From the NCBI RefSeq assembly GCF_017115095.1, contig NZ_JABXKI010000111.1, positions 29,488-92,419 on the forward strand: DNA of 62,932 bases. The letters are read 5' to 3'. Of the stretch, positions 19,944 to 27,659 are shown in pieces. The position numbers and the translations under genes were made by a program. The stretch comes from Nostoc sp. NMS4. Its GTDB lineage: Bacteria > Cyanobacteriota > Cyanobacteriia > Cyanobacteriales > Nostocaceae. Each line of letters opens with the position of its first letter. Position 1 is the stretch's first letter. The notes under the pieces were generated by a model. The model had not been told where the DNA came from. It was given only the letters and a program-made list of their open reading frames with translations, and searched no databases.

Positions 19944-21548
19944 CTACTTTTTCTCACCCTGCCAGAATCGCAACTCATCTCGTGAATACCTATCAGTCTT
20001 TTTCGATTGCTCCCTCCAACAATCCCAAGCTACTATCAACTCTTCGCCTAAATCCTCTACAACTTCACCCCTCTCGACATACAAAGTGCGGTAAGGATCA
20101 GCATGGGAAACAATAGAGCCGATGCCAATAGTGTCGGGTTGAGAGGATGCGTTCTGTAGAGCCGTAATTAAATTTGTTTCTTCACGGGTCAACTCCGCCC
20201 AATAGTCTGCTTTTATCACTTCGTACTCTTGCGCCACTGCCCAATAGTCCTGCCAAGTACACCCAGGCTGTGACAGCACCCGCCGAATATCACTAATCGC
20301 TTGGGGCAACATTTCCAATTGTTCGGCTCGGTAGGCGATCGCAGAAGGTGTCGGTTCACTACCTAAAATTAGCGCTGCTGCCTCCAATGCCTGAGTATTG
20401 TTCATAGCGCTGGCTAAGTTTTTGAGCGCCATACCCATGAGCCGCAGACATTCCTGGGGATTTTCCTTGGGTGGTTCAACAGCTAGCGATCGCAGATCAA
20501 TTGTCTTCTCCAGTGCTTGCTTTACCTGCTTATTCAACGCTTTGGTTGCCTGCTGGGTCATCGTATTCCCCCACTGTTGAACCGGATGCTGTTGTACGGC
20601 GTGTTCTAATTCCTGAATACGTTGTTGGAGTTGTTGATTCTCAATCTCCAGTTTCCGTAACCCTTCCATTTCATCCAGCCGTTGCTGTAACTGGATATTT
20701 TGCTCCCTCTGCTGCTTGTACAGATTTTGCAAGGATTGGATTTGCTCACTTACTTGTTCTTCGGCTCTGGCTGTGGCTTCTGACTGTAGCCCAATTCTTA
20801 ATTCCTGCTGTAAACGCTCTAGCTCCTGCTGGTGTTGCTCCTTGAGTGCTGCGATCGCCTCAGAGTATTGTGATGGATAACTTGGCTCTGTGGAGAATGG
20901 GACACTGTGGGCATCTAAATCAGCATTGTTGATCAACAACCTCTCGCCATCAGCAAAGGTGACAATCTGTTGCCAGCGATTCGGTGCATCTGCCTCAATG
21001 GTTCCCTCTTCTCCATATCTTGGATGGGACTGTTGTGAAACTGTGACAATAGCTTTTTGAGGAACCACTGGTTCTTGAATTTTGGGAACCATTGGTTCCT
21101 GAATAGACTGCTTTTTGCGTGGAAGTTGAGGAACCACAATATTTGCAGCAGCCGCAAAGTCTGATTCACCAGGAGAGGGGTTATCTTTCAGAGCGATCGC
21201 TACAGCTTGTTTTAGTTTCTCTGGTTCCTTGACTAACCGTTGTAGTGGACGAGCCTGACGCTCATTCTTGATGTGTCCCCCCAACTCGCCAACTGCGTCT
21301 ATGACCTTTTTAGCTCCTAGCAGTTGGTTGATTCGCCGATATCCACCCCAGACGCATAATTCACGCTGGCAGTATTCTTCAAAGTTTTTATAGCCAGCTT
21401 GCAGGTAAAGCTGCTGTTCCCGCATCTGGAGGATTTCATCTACCGCTTGCCACTCGAATCGGTCGATGGCGGTGAAGGTTTCCTGGATGCTGGTGTTGAG
21501 GTTGCTGTAATCGAGTGCTGTTGTTTGTTCTTTTTCTAGTGTCAGCAT
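19944..21548 (-). CDS. Cassette copy A, gene 2: long coiled-coil protein, full-length form
   Basis: 534 residues. The N-terminal domain (about 30-110: YLQAGYKNFEEYCQRELC, GGYRRINQLLGAKKVIDAVG) resembles the helical segment seen in ParB-like and DUF3102-like plasmid proteins that bind DNA. A small beta segment follows (about 175-210, YGEEGTIEADAPNRWQQIVT). Residues about 225-310 form a Glu/Gln-rich coiled coil, and a conserved C-terminal domain ends WRQS-like near 520. The paralogue in copy B (28956-29984) lacks about 190 N-terminal residues. The promoter region upstream (21549-21735) is closely conserved in both copies. The protein probably oligomerises and may act in DNA organisation, but no function is shown by sequence alone. 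Confidence 0.82.
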   Translation of the reverse strand: MLTLEKEQTTALDYSNLNTSIQETFTAIDRFEWQAVDEILQMREQQLYLQAGYKNFEEYCQRELCVWGGYRRINQLLGAKKVIDAVGELGGHIKNERQARPLQRLVKEPEKLKQAVAIALKDNPSPGESDFAAAANIVVPQLPRKKQSIQEPMVPKIQEPVVPQKAIVTVSQQSHPRYGEEGTIEADAPNRWQQIVTFADGERLLINNADLDAHSVPFSTEPSYPSQYSEAIAALKEQHQQELERLQQELRIGLQSEATARAEEQVSEQIQSLQNLYKQQREQNIQLQQRLDEMEGLRKLEIENQQLQQRIQELEHAVQQHPVQQWGNTMTQQATKALNKQVKQALEKTIDLRSLAVEPPKENPQECLRLMGMALKNLASAMNNTQALEAAALILGSEPTPSAIAYRAEQLEMLPQAISDIRRVLSQPGCTWQDYWAVAQEYEVIKADYWAELTREETNLITALQNASSQPDTIGIGSIVSHADPYRTLYVERGEVVEDLGEELIVAWDCWREQSKKTDRYSRDELRFWQGEKK

Positions 21549-21735
21549 ATTTCTTGCTCACTATGGTAAATGCTTGAAAGTTGAGGTGTTGCAGTTTAAC
21601 CAAAATGAACAGGGTAGCTGTAAGATGGATTTTTCCAAAAATGTGTCAGCATTATAGTTAGTTCACTTTGTGGTGAATGATTTGAACGGGCGATCGCATT
21701 GCTTTGGTCGGCGGCGATCGCTTTTACTAAGCAGC
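21549..21735 (-). promoter_or_regulatory. Conserved promoter block upstream of gene 2, copy A
   Basis: Strongly similar to 29985-30172 in copy B. On the minus strand it holds TATAAT (complement of 21651-21656) preceded by a TCAC-AAA-GTG(A)-type half palindrome, and a GCGATCGC-rich block. Conservation of a non-coding block beside diverged coding genes suggests it is the promoter and operator of the gene 2-gene 1 unit. Confidence 0.6.
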
Positions 21736-21920
21736 AAGGGTAATAATTATTCAGGTTGATCATTTCCTGCTCCATGATCAGACTGTCTCACAAGGCAATC
21801 CAAGACTGGACTAATACGGTCAAGCGCAGCACTACTTGTTCATTGAAATTTTGTAATCGAGTAACATCCGTTTTTAAGTTTCTCATTTCATTTTTTGCCT
21901 AGCTTTTAAAGATAGTTTCA

Positions 21921-22000
21921 TTTTAGCCTATACAAAGGAAATCATTAAAACAATAATTGGTATATAATTTTTATAGGCTAGATGCTAGGCTAGCCTATAG
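21921..22000. promoter_or_regulatory. TAGCCTATA operator cluster, downstream side of RHH gene
   Basis: TTTTAGCCTATAC occurs at 21921, and 21971-22000 contains interleaved TAGGCTA / TAGCCTA half-sites forming an imperfect palindrome. The same motif recurs on the other side of the ribbon-helix-helix gene (22424-22550). Repeated short half-sites around a small RHH gene are the usual form of an autoregulatory operator. Confidence 0.55.
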
Positions 22001-22008
22001 TGATAAAT

Positions 22009-22075
22009 CCTGCCTTTATTTGGCAGGGATCTCATTAACTGCAAAACCCCCGAAGCTATGTTTCAGGGGGTTTTT
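22009..22075. terminator. Two stem-loops, the second a bidirectional terminator
   Basis: CCTGCC-TTTATTT-GGCAGG (22009-22027) is followed by CCCCC...GGGGG (22047-22070) flanked by A4 on the left and T5 on the right. The second is a good intrinsic terminator in both directions and would end the leftward RHH transcript. A short untranslated RNA made here is possible but I find no convincing rightward -35 box. Confidence 0.6.
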
Positions 22076-22160
22076 CTTCATCTTCAATTTCTAAAAACTG
22101 GCGAATCCGTTCACGTGATAGCCTGAGTTGCTCCGAGGCGCTTCTCAGGCTGCTAATTCC
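22056..22160 (-). pseudogene. Possible frameshifted C-terminal extension of the RHH gene
   Basis: Reading the minus strand one frame back from the RHH stop gives SLRSASEQLRLSRERIRQFL followed by EIEDEEKPPET and a TAG at 22056-22058. That looks like a resolvase- or sigma-type helix-turn-helix. The switch point is a run of five G's at 22155-22160. It could be a one-base deletion, a sequencing error or a -1 frameshift site. Confidence 0.4.
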
Positions 22161-22396
22161 CCCAGGATTTTCTCAGCACGTTCCTTAAACTCCTCAAGCT
22201 CTGCAACTTTCTTCTTGATGTTGTCAATTTCGTCGTCACTTCTTGGCGATATTCCTAAATAACTGTCGATGAACTCTAGTAGAAGCCTGCTAGCAGAAGT
22301 CCCACTCGCTTTGGCCTTTTTTAAGAAAGCAATTTTCTTTTCTTCTGGGATGCGAAAGTTCATTTGGGTTTCCCCTTCCGCAAGATTTCTTGGCAT
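22145..22396 (-). CDS. Ribbon-helix-helix (CopG-like) repressor of copy A
   Basis: I chose the ATG at 22396 because AAAGGA lies 6 bases upstream; a TTG at 22417 gives 7 more residues. The 83-residue product has a Q-M-N-F-R-I-P beta strand followed by two helices (EEKKIAFLKKAKASGTSASRLLLEFI), the ribbon-helix-helix pattern, then a coiled-coil tail (DDEIDNIKKKVAELEEFKERAEKIL). Repeated TAGCCTATA sites flank it and overlap the divergent promoter at 22520-22548, so it very likely represses itself and the rightward genes. Directly after its stop, a different frame encodes a helix-turn-helix-like peptide (see 22056-22160). Copy B has an XRE regulator at this position instead. Confidence 0.82.
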   Translation of the reverse strand: MPRNLAEGETQMNFRIPEEKKIAFLKKAKASGTSASRLLLEFIDSYLGISPRSDDEIDNIKKKVAELEEFKERAEKILGELAA

Positions 22397-22423
22397 AGTA
22401 TGTCCTTTTCTGCTCAATCATAG

Positions 22424-22550
22424 CTTTTAGCCTATACCTAATTCTACTCACAAGCCTAGTCCTTGCCTATAAAATAGGACTTCTACTCATTTTGTCTATA
22501 CTTTAGCCTATACTTAAACTTGACAAAGGAAATCTTTTAGCCTATACTAA
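22424..22550. promoter_or_regulatory. TAGCCTATA operator cluster between RHH gene and gene 3, copy A
   Basis: TTTTAGCCTATAC-type sites occur at about 22424, 22501 and 22535, with a related GCCTATAAAATAGG near 22474. The last overlaps the -10 box of the rightward promoter at 22520-22548. Confidence 0.65.
22520..22548 (+). promoter_or_regulatory. Sigma-70-type promoter for gene 3, copy A
   Basis: TTGACA (22520-22525), a 17-bp spacer, and TATACT (22543-22548). The operator core TAGCCTATAC spans the end of the spacer and the -10 box, so a bound repressor would block RNA polymerase. The leader to the ATG at 22649 is about 95 nt. Confidence 0.75.
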
Positions 22551-22648
22551 AGATAGCAAAACAAAAGACGACCGCTCTAGCCTGAGAAACTTACGCGATC
22601 GCCCTTTGTGAAAAACCTAACCCCATGTAGAGGCAGGAGATCCTCATT

Positions 22649-23248
22649 ATGGCGCATTCAACCTATATACAGCAAGCACCCTCAAGCTTCAAGCTAAATC
22701 AAACACTAGTTGCCGATGCCCCTCGCAGAGATGAGCAAGCCCTAGCTCAAGCAGAACTGAACAACTACATCGAAACCCAAGCCGAAGTTGTAGCCCCAAC
22801 CCAAGACCCCCTGACTGCTCGTGATCGTCGGATTATTGGCGAGATTATCGAAGTGGAACCCGAATCCGTCCGTACCATCTGGATAGAAGGCGGGATTACC
22901 GTATGGGTGCAGTTCGTGGAAGGTGGACGACTACCATTTGATCGGGACTGGTTCGCAAAAAGAGTTGCAGAGGTTAAAGCGACACTTCTAGAAACTCCAT
23001 TGGAGCGCAATGAACGCCTCAGCGATGAATTAGAAGAAGCTTGTGTCAATTTCAACCTGTGGCATCCCCAGATTGATTGGTTATCCTTCAGTACTAAACT
23101 TTACCGAAATAATCAGCTAGTAGGCTACATCGGTTGCAATCTTGAGGGCTGGTATTCTAGACCCCGCACATACGGCATGAACAGATTCGCATCGAGTGCA
23201 GAAGAAGCGATTACGTTTTTGCGAGTCCGATCATCTGTAGCAGCGTAA
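22649..23248 (+). CDS. Cassette copy A, gene 3: hypothetical protein
   Basis: 199 residues; AGGAG lies 9 bases before the ATG. Residues about 55-105 form a beta-rich unit (DRRIIGEIIEVEPESVRTIWIEGGITVWVQF), then helices, then a C-terminal beta-rich segment (WLSFSTKLYRNNQLVGYIGC). No signal peptide or membrane segment. The paralogue at 31141-31707 is similar along its whole length. It is the first rightward gene behind the repressed promoter, so it is likely produced only when the repressor is relieved. I do not recognise the family. Confidence 0.82.
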   Translation: MAHSTYIQQAPSSFKLNQTLVADAPRRDEQALAQAELNNYIETQAEVVAPTQDPLTARDRRIIGEIIEVEPESVRTIWIEGGITVWVQFVEGGRLPFDRDWFAKRVAEVKATLLETPLERNERLSDELEEACVNFNLWHPQIDWLSFSTKLYRNNQLVGYIGCNLEGWYSRPRTYGMNRFASSAEEAITFLRVRSSVAA

Positions 23249-23326
23249 CCACTGACATTAAAAGGGCGATTGCACATCAAGACAATTGTAATCGCCTCTA
23301 CAGCGTAATAGGTAACAAACATTACA

Positions 23327-23659
23327 ATGGCATACACCACAGAAACTACGCCCTCTCTTCAAGTAGCCGAGTTGGATGATTCACCAGAGAAAATTTTTCT
23401 ACCGCCAACAGACCCGAATGCAGAGATTATCGAAATCCCTGGTTACACGCTCGTTTACGTCAATGGAGCCTGCCCCAAAAATTATCGAGTGTACAAGGCT
23501 CATTCAATGATTGGGGTGATATTTCAGCACATCACCCACTGGTCTAACGCTATGGATCAGATTCGGTACGCTCAAGCAGTAGAAGCAGCAGTTGGGTTGG
23601 ATGACTTCATGAAAGTAGCAAAGAAATCCAGAGTTACAGATCAAGCCATAGCAGCATAA
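23327..23659 (+). CDS. Cassette copy A, gene 4: hypothetical protein
   Basis: 110 residues. A conserved middle (GYTLVYVNGACPKNYRVYKAHSMIGVIFQHITHWSNAM) is nearly the same in the paralogue at 31804-32223; the conserved Cys, the His residues and the small size suggest a compact single domain. It follows gene 3 by 78 bases with an intervening inverted GATTG(C) motif and is probably in the same operon. The copy B protein carries about 29 extra C-terminal residues (TKEELLDKQFDSLTFEEWERL). Function unknown. Confidence 0.82.
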   Translation: MAYTTETTPSLQVAELDDSPEKIFLPPTDPNAEIIEIPGYTLVYVNGACPKNYRVYKAHSMIGVIFQHITHWSNAMDQIRYAQAVEAAVGLDDFMKVAKKSRVTDQAIAA

Positions 23660-23680
23660 TTAACTTCACCAATTACAACC

Positions 23681-24007
23681 ATGCAACCAACAATCACCAT
23701 TCCACACGGTTGGAAATACCCTCGTTTTACTTTAGGGCAACGTGCAGAACAAGGACTGATTATCGGCATCAAGTATTACCCAAGCGATAGTCTTTTAGCA
23801 TACGAATATGGTGAAGGTTGGCGGTACATCGCCATGCCTGATATCAATTCTATTGATGAAGGAAATCACTTAGAGAACGAAATTAAATTACTGACACCAC
23901 AGGAATTGAGAGCAGAAATTCAGGCTGAAATAGAACAATGTCTACGCCAACTTGAACTGCTTAAGTACGAATTAAAAGCAATTCCTGGAGGCATAGCTAA
24001 TGGCTAA
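23681..24007 (+). CDS. Hypothetical protein, 108 residues
   Basis: The N-terminal 55 residues are beta-rich and aromatic (FTLGQRAEQGLIIGIKYYPS, YEYGEGWRYIAMPD), like a small beta-barrel. The C-terminal half is helical (LLTPQELRAEIQAEIEQCLRQLELLKYEL). It starts 21 bases after gene 4 and its end overlaps the next gene by 8 bases, so the two are translationally coupled. Unlike genes 1-4 it has no partner after copy B. Function unknown. Confidence 0.75.
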   Translation: MQPTITIPHGWKYPRFTLGQRAEQGLIIGIKYYPSDSLLAYEYGEGWRYIAMPDINSIDEGNHLENEIKLLTPQELRAEIQAEIEQCLRQLELLKYELKAIPGGIANG

Positions 24008-24215
24008 ACTGCCCAAAAACTGCTCTGAACTCACGGCTGCTAGCTTGCTGCTTTTCTTGCGTCGCTATGGTGGTTCTGCTCCTTTACACAGCATTAATTT
24101 CTCACGAACAGTAATCCAATCATTACTCGATAGAGAACTAGTACAAGTGCAGAATACCAAACACGGTTTTTTGCTGACAATTACACAAGATTCTGACAAA
24201 TTGCCGACTAACTAA
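24000..24215 (+). CDS. Small winged-helix-like protein, paralogue of 34425-34625
   Basis: 71 residues, overlapping the previous gene by 8 bases. The pattern LLLFLRRYGGSAPLHSINFSRTVIQSLLDRELVQVQNT is close to the product of 34425-34625 and resembles a winged helix: two helices, a recognition helix, then a short beta wing. A role as a small DNA-binding protein is plausible but not shown. Confidence 0.7.
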   Translation: MAKLPKNCSELTAASLLLFLRRYGGSAPLHSINFSRTVIQSLLDRELVQVQNTKHGFLLTITQDSDKLPTN

Positions 24216-24259
24216 GCCCATTAACTCACTAAAACAAACACATCAAATACAACACCATC

Positions 24260-25018
24260 ATGGAAACCATCAAAATCAACAACAGCGTTTTTCTCATCCC
24301 ACCCAGTCAACCTAAACTGCAAGCTAACTGCGCTAAGGAATATGGTCAATTCTTACTCGATTGCCCTCCGAAACTGACGATTCTAGAAGCACAAGCTGGC
24401 GGATACCTCAAAGGTAACAAGGCTGATTTTGCGATCGCAATCTCTCGCCCTGACCGTGCCTTGACCATCAACGAGAACTTTACCAACGAACCATTTACCG
24501 AACTCTGGGTGATTCCGGTTGCTGGTGGACTCAAAGACCAGTTTAAAGGGCCAGCTTCGATGTTGTTTTGCTTCTTGATGCACCGCCGGAGTAAAGATTC
24601 ATTCGCCGGACTGTACAATCACTTTGCCCATCGCGCATTTCAGCAATGGTGTGAAGAAGGGATGCCGGGAGATCCGAAAGAGTTTTGTTATCAGGCGATC
24701 GCTAGTGTACTGAAAAACTACATCTTCTGTGCTGAATTTCAAAAGGTAGAAGGAGCGCTTGGAACGTATTGGTTTATTCAGTGGAGCTATCGCAATCCTC
24801 AGTCTGACTTTGAGAAAGATGCATTGGAGGCTGCCGAAATGATTCGTACTGGTGCTGAGTCTGGCGCAACTTTGCATTGGGTAACAAATGAAACGTATGA
24901 ACGCTGGGCTAGTAATGCTGTTACAGCACCAGCATTACCCCCGGTTTCGGAGTCAGAGGCACGGGCATCATTGCAAGGGCAAAATCAAACAGCAATGCCG
25001 CAAGGTAAAAAGCGGTAA
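24260..25018 (+). CDS. Hypothetical protein, 252 residues
   Basis: I do not recognise this family. The N-terminal 90 residues (VFLIPPSQPKLQANCAKEYG, AIAISRPDRALTINENF, ELWVIPVAGGLKDQ) are mixed alpha/beta; the middle is rich in aromatic residues and Cys (HFAHRAFQQWCEEGMPGDPKEFCYQ); the tail is polar and probably disordered. No signal peptide or membrane segment. It stands 44 bases after the small HTH-like gene and could belong to the same transcript. It has no copy B partner. Confidence 0.72.
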   Translation: METIKINNSVFLIPPSQPKLQANCAKEYGQFLLDCPPKLTILEAQAGGYLKGNKADFAIAISRPDRALTINENFTNEPFTELWVIPVAGGLKDQFKGPASMLFCFLMHRRSKDSFAGLYNHFAHRAFQQWCEEGMPGDPKEFCYQAIASVLKNYIFCAEFQKVEGALGTYWFIQWSYRNPQSDFEKDALEAAEMIRTGAESGATLHWVTNETYERWASNAVTAPALPPVSESEARASLQGQNQTAMPQGKKR

Positions 25019-25108
25019 TTAGGCACTATAAAGGCGATTCACCTTTGAGTCGCCATTACAAAATATTAATTCTACTTTGATTCAGATGAGAGGAGAGGAG
25101 GTTTATTG

Positions 25109-25498
25109 ATGTGTGCTAGATGGGCTGAACAAGAGATAGAAACTCTTCATGAAATGGCAGAAATGTACAGTTTAGAACAAATAGCTTTTCGGCTCAAAAG
25201 ACGAGGGTATTATCGGACAATATCTGCAATTTCTAGTAAATTGTATGATTTAGGTTACTCCAACCGTCCTCTTCTCGATAATTACAGTTGCAGTGAAATT
25301 GCTAAGGCTCTTTGTTTGCATTCAACTACTGTTACTAATTGGGTAAGACAAGGTTGGTTAAAAGCGAAAAAGCGTTCTTTGACTTGTTATCAGGTGAAAA
25401 GCCGAGATTTGAAACAGTTTTTTAAGAATCCTCCGCAATCAATAAAAAAGCGGATTGCAGCGATAGATCCGCAAGTTGTTAGGTATTTGGTTGGTTAA
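25109..25498 (+). CDS. Helix-turn-helix protein, 129 residues
   Basis: I chose the ATG at 25109, which has GAGGAGG seven bases upstream. The N-terminal half (EQEIETLHEMAEMYSLEQIAFRLKRRG) looks like a first HTH of the type that reads repeated target sites. The second half (YSCSEIAKALCLHSTTVTNWVRQGWL) is a MerR-like HTH with the typical W-x-x-x-G-W-L end. The lack of a catalytic domain means it is not an IS607-type serine recombinase although it sits just before a tnpB gene. Probably a transcription or plasmid regulator. Confidence 0.75.
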   Translation: MCARWAEQEIETLHEMAEMYSLEQIAFRLKRRGYYRTISAISSKLYDLGYSNRPLLDNYSCSEIAKALCLHSTTVTNWVRQGWLKAKKRSLTCYQVKSRDLKQFFKNPPQSIKKRIAAIDPQVVRYLVG

Positions 25499-25544
25499 TC
25501 AACTTCGCAAATAGCATAACTCAGTAGTTACAGAGGTTGGATAA

Positions 25545-26633
25545 ATGCTGCTAGGCTTTAAAACTGAATTGAAATTAAACAAAGAACAGCGTACAGCGTT
25601 TTTAAAGCATTGTGGCGTGGCAAGACACGCTTGGAATTGGGGGTTAGCTTTGACCAAGCAAATATTAGACTATAATAAAGCTAATCCTACAGAAAAAATT
25701 AAGTTTCCTACTGCTTTTGATTTGCATAAATGGTTAGTAGCATTAGTAAAACCTGAATGTCCTTGGTATTACGAATGTTCCAAATCTGCTCCACAACAAG
25801 CACTGACAGCATTAAGAATCGCTTGGGATAGATGTTTTAAGAAGGTAGCTGGAGTTCCTAAGTTTAAGAAAAAAGGTAAACGAGATAGTTTTACTTTAGA
25901 GGGAACAGTCAAGATTTTAGGTAATAACAAAATTCAAGTTCCTAAAATCGGAGTTTTAAAAACCTATGAGCGATTACCTCAAGTTCAACCTAAGTCAGTC
26001 ACAATTAGCAGACAAGCAGACAGATGGTTTATTTCATTCAGATTTGAGGTAGAATCAACTCCTACTCCTAAAGCTGTGGAGTTTGTAGGCGTAGACCTTG
26101 GTGTTAACCATTTAGCTACATTATCAACTGGTGAAGTATTTGACGGCGCAAAAAGTTACAAGAAATATGAGCAAAAGTTGTCTCGTATGCAATGGCTTAA
26201 TCGTCGTAAGCAAGTAGGCTCGAATAAGTATAGAAAAGCTCAATTAAAAGTAGCTAGATTACATCGTAAAATAGCCAACATTCGCAAAGACACATTGCAC
26301 AAAATCACGACCTACATCAGTAAAAACCACGCTGTTATCGGGATTGAGGATTTGAATGTGCGCGGGATGTTAGCAAACGGAAATTTAGCTAAGGCGATCG
26401 CGGATATGGGCTTTTATGAGTTCCGCCGTCAACTAACTTACAAGTGTGAACTGTATGGCTCAAAACTTGTAGTAGTTGATAGATTTTACCCCAGCAGTAA
26501 AACTTGCTCTGGGTGCGGAACTAAAAAAGAAACTCTCTTGTTAAGTGAACGCAAGTTTCATTGTGAACATTGCAGAGTCACAATTGACCGTGATTTGAAC
26601 GCTGCAATTAATTTGCGTAAAGCTGTCAGTTAG
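25545..26633 (+). CDS. tnpB: TnpB RNA-guided endonuclease (IS605 OrfB family)
   Basis: 362 residues, a normal length for compact TnpB. The N-terminal HTH and WED regions (LKLNKEQRTAFLKHCGVARHAWNWG) are followed by the RuvC nuclease: catalytic Asp in GVDLGVNH (about 183), Glu in GIEDLNV (about 268), Asp in DRDLNAAIN (about 350). A zinc ribbon (CSGCG...CEHC) lies between the last two. All catalytic residues are present, so it is probably active. TnpB cuts DNA guided by an omega RNA made from the element's right end, promoting retention of the element. The 16-base gap to the hairpin-bearing right end is consistent with that RNA overlapping the 3' end of this gene. Confidence 0.93.
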   Translation: MLLGFKTELKLNKEQRTAFLKHCGVARHAWNWGLALTKQILDYNKANPTEKIKFPTAFDLHKWLVALVKPECPWYYECSKSAPQQALTALRIAWDRCFKKVAGVPKFKKKGKRDSFTLEGTVKILGNNKIQVPKIGVLKTYERLPQVQPKSVTISRQADRWFISFRFEVESTPTPKAVEFVGVDLGVNHLATLSTGEVFDGAKSYKKYEQKLSRMQWLNRRKQVGSNKYRKAQLKVARLHRKIANIRKDTLHKITTYISKNHAVIGIEDLNVRGMLANGNLAKAIADMGFYEFRRQLTYKCELYGSKLVVVDRFYPSSKTCSGCGTKKETLLLSERKFHCEHCRVTIDRDLNAAINLRKAVS

Positions 26634-26734
26634 GCAGTGTTAGCCTGTGGACTGGATAATGCCGACATTACTAGGGTGAAGCAGGAAGTAAACGAAGCTC
26701 AAAGTAGATTTGAGTAGGTTTTATATAACGGAAT
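26600..26734 (+). ncRNA. Candidate omega RNA of TnpB
   Basis: In this group the guide RNA scaffold spans the end of tnpB and the right end, with the guide read from flanking DNA. The segment contains a hairpin at 26698-26714. If so, the guide is the start of the rhs fragment (from about 26735). Exact ends are not determined. Confidence 0.4.
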
Positions 26735-27437
26735 GTGATTGCCACTACAGATATTAAACATAATCGGACTCAGTATTTTTATGACGACAAAGGGCAACAA
26801 ATTAAAGTTATTCTGCCCGACAATACCCCTAATAACCCAGATGATAACCCTGTAGTTTTAACTGAATACGATGCTGCTGGAAGAGTTATTTCCCAAACAT
26901 CTGCCACAAAACTGAAAACTCGCTATGTTTATGACGAATTAGGCAGATTGACTGATACTATCTTGCCCGATCTCACTCCTGACAATCCAGATGACAATCC
27001 TAGAGAGAAGATAGAATACACCGCAGGCGATCGCATTCAAGCCAAAATTGATATTTTTGGCACTCGTACAGAATACACTTACGATAATTTAGGAAGAATC
27101 AGTCGAGAGCGCGATTTCTTTGGTAATCCGATTGGTAATGACACGACTTACACCTACAACACAGGTGGTCAGGTTACTTCTGTCACTGATGCCCGAAATC
27201 GCACAACTCAGATCGGGCTTGATGCTCAAGGTCGCTCAAGTGTGAATACATACTTTGACGGTACTACATCCAAAGTTGTATATGACGCTTTAGGACATAT
27301 CAAGTCGGAAACAAATCAACTGGGACAAGCTACAACCTATGAGTATGATGCCTATGGCAAAGTCTCAGCCATGATTGATGCGCTCAACCAACGTACTGAA
27401 TTTACTTACAACAGTCGCGGCAGTGTGGTTAAGGTCA
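26735..27437 (+). pseudogene. Truncated internal fragment of an rhs gene (YD repeats)
   Basis: The reading frame encodes YD repeats matching nucleotides 12919-13621 of the giant toxin gene without any indel (constant offset of 13816). From 26738 to 27000 the DNA appears identical to 12922-13184; beyond that similarity falls to roughly 80 percent until it stops near 27437. There is no start, RHS core or toxin tip. The left end abuts the TnpB element and the right end abuts a broken macro-domain gene on the other strand. It is a non-functional remnant that may serve as a recombination donor. Confidence 0.85.
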
Positions 27438-27585
27438 TAAGTGATCTACATTCGTCAACAAGCTCTGCCCCAGCTGCTCTGTGTATTGCTCCATCTACTC
27501 CACTACCTCCAAGCAGACTTGTATTTGCAGCATTTACAATTGCATCAACTTCTAGCTTTGTAATATTACCTAAAATAACTTCCAT
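27406..27585 (-). pseudogene. Broken macro-domain (ADP-ribose hydrolase-like) gene, first 49 codons
   Basis: From the ATG at 27585 the minus strand reads [20 protein letters not shown], then [20 protein letters not shown] and ELVDECRSL, after which it runs into rhs sequence and stops at 27406. This is the well-known start of bacterial macro-domain O-acetyl-ADP-ribose deacetylases, with the NAAN and [10 protein letters not shown] nucleotide-binding loops intact. The remaining two-thirds are missing. The junction is at about 27438. Its adjacency to an rhs fragment suggests a lost toxin neighbourhood, though chance is possible. Confidence 0.88.
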
Positions 27586-27659
27586 AAAACTTGAGCTTGG
27601 TTAAAAAAATCGAACTTAACATTTTGTTTTAGTAGTTTACAAGGGCGATACTACTCATT

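Larger units (their letters stand above)
25500..26734 (+). mobile_element. Solo TnpB (IS200/IS605-group) element
   Basis: The element comprises an intact tnpB and a structured right end, with no tnpA nearby. A hairpin CTCAAA-GTAGA-TTTGAG (26698-26714) marks the right end, which abuts the rhs fragment beginning at 26735. The left boundary lies somewhere in 25499-25544 and is not certain. It would need a TnpA supplied in trans to move. Confidence 0.65.

Noticed and set aside
21961..22075. Small regulatory RNA with its own promoter
   Set aside because: TATAAT and two hairpins are present, but no -35 box at proper distance and the hairpins suit termination of the leftward gene.
25109..25498. IS607-type TnpA accompanying tnpB
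   Set aside because: The protein has HTH units but no serine-recombinase catalytic domain.
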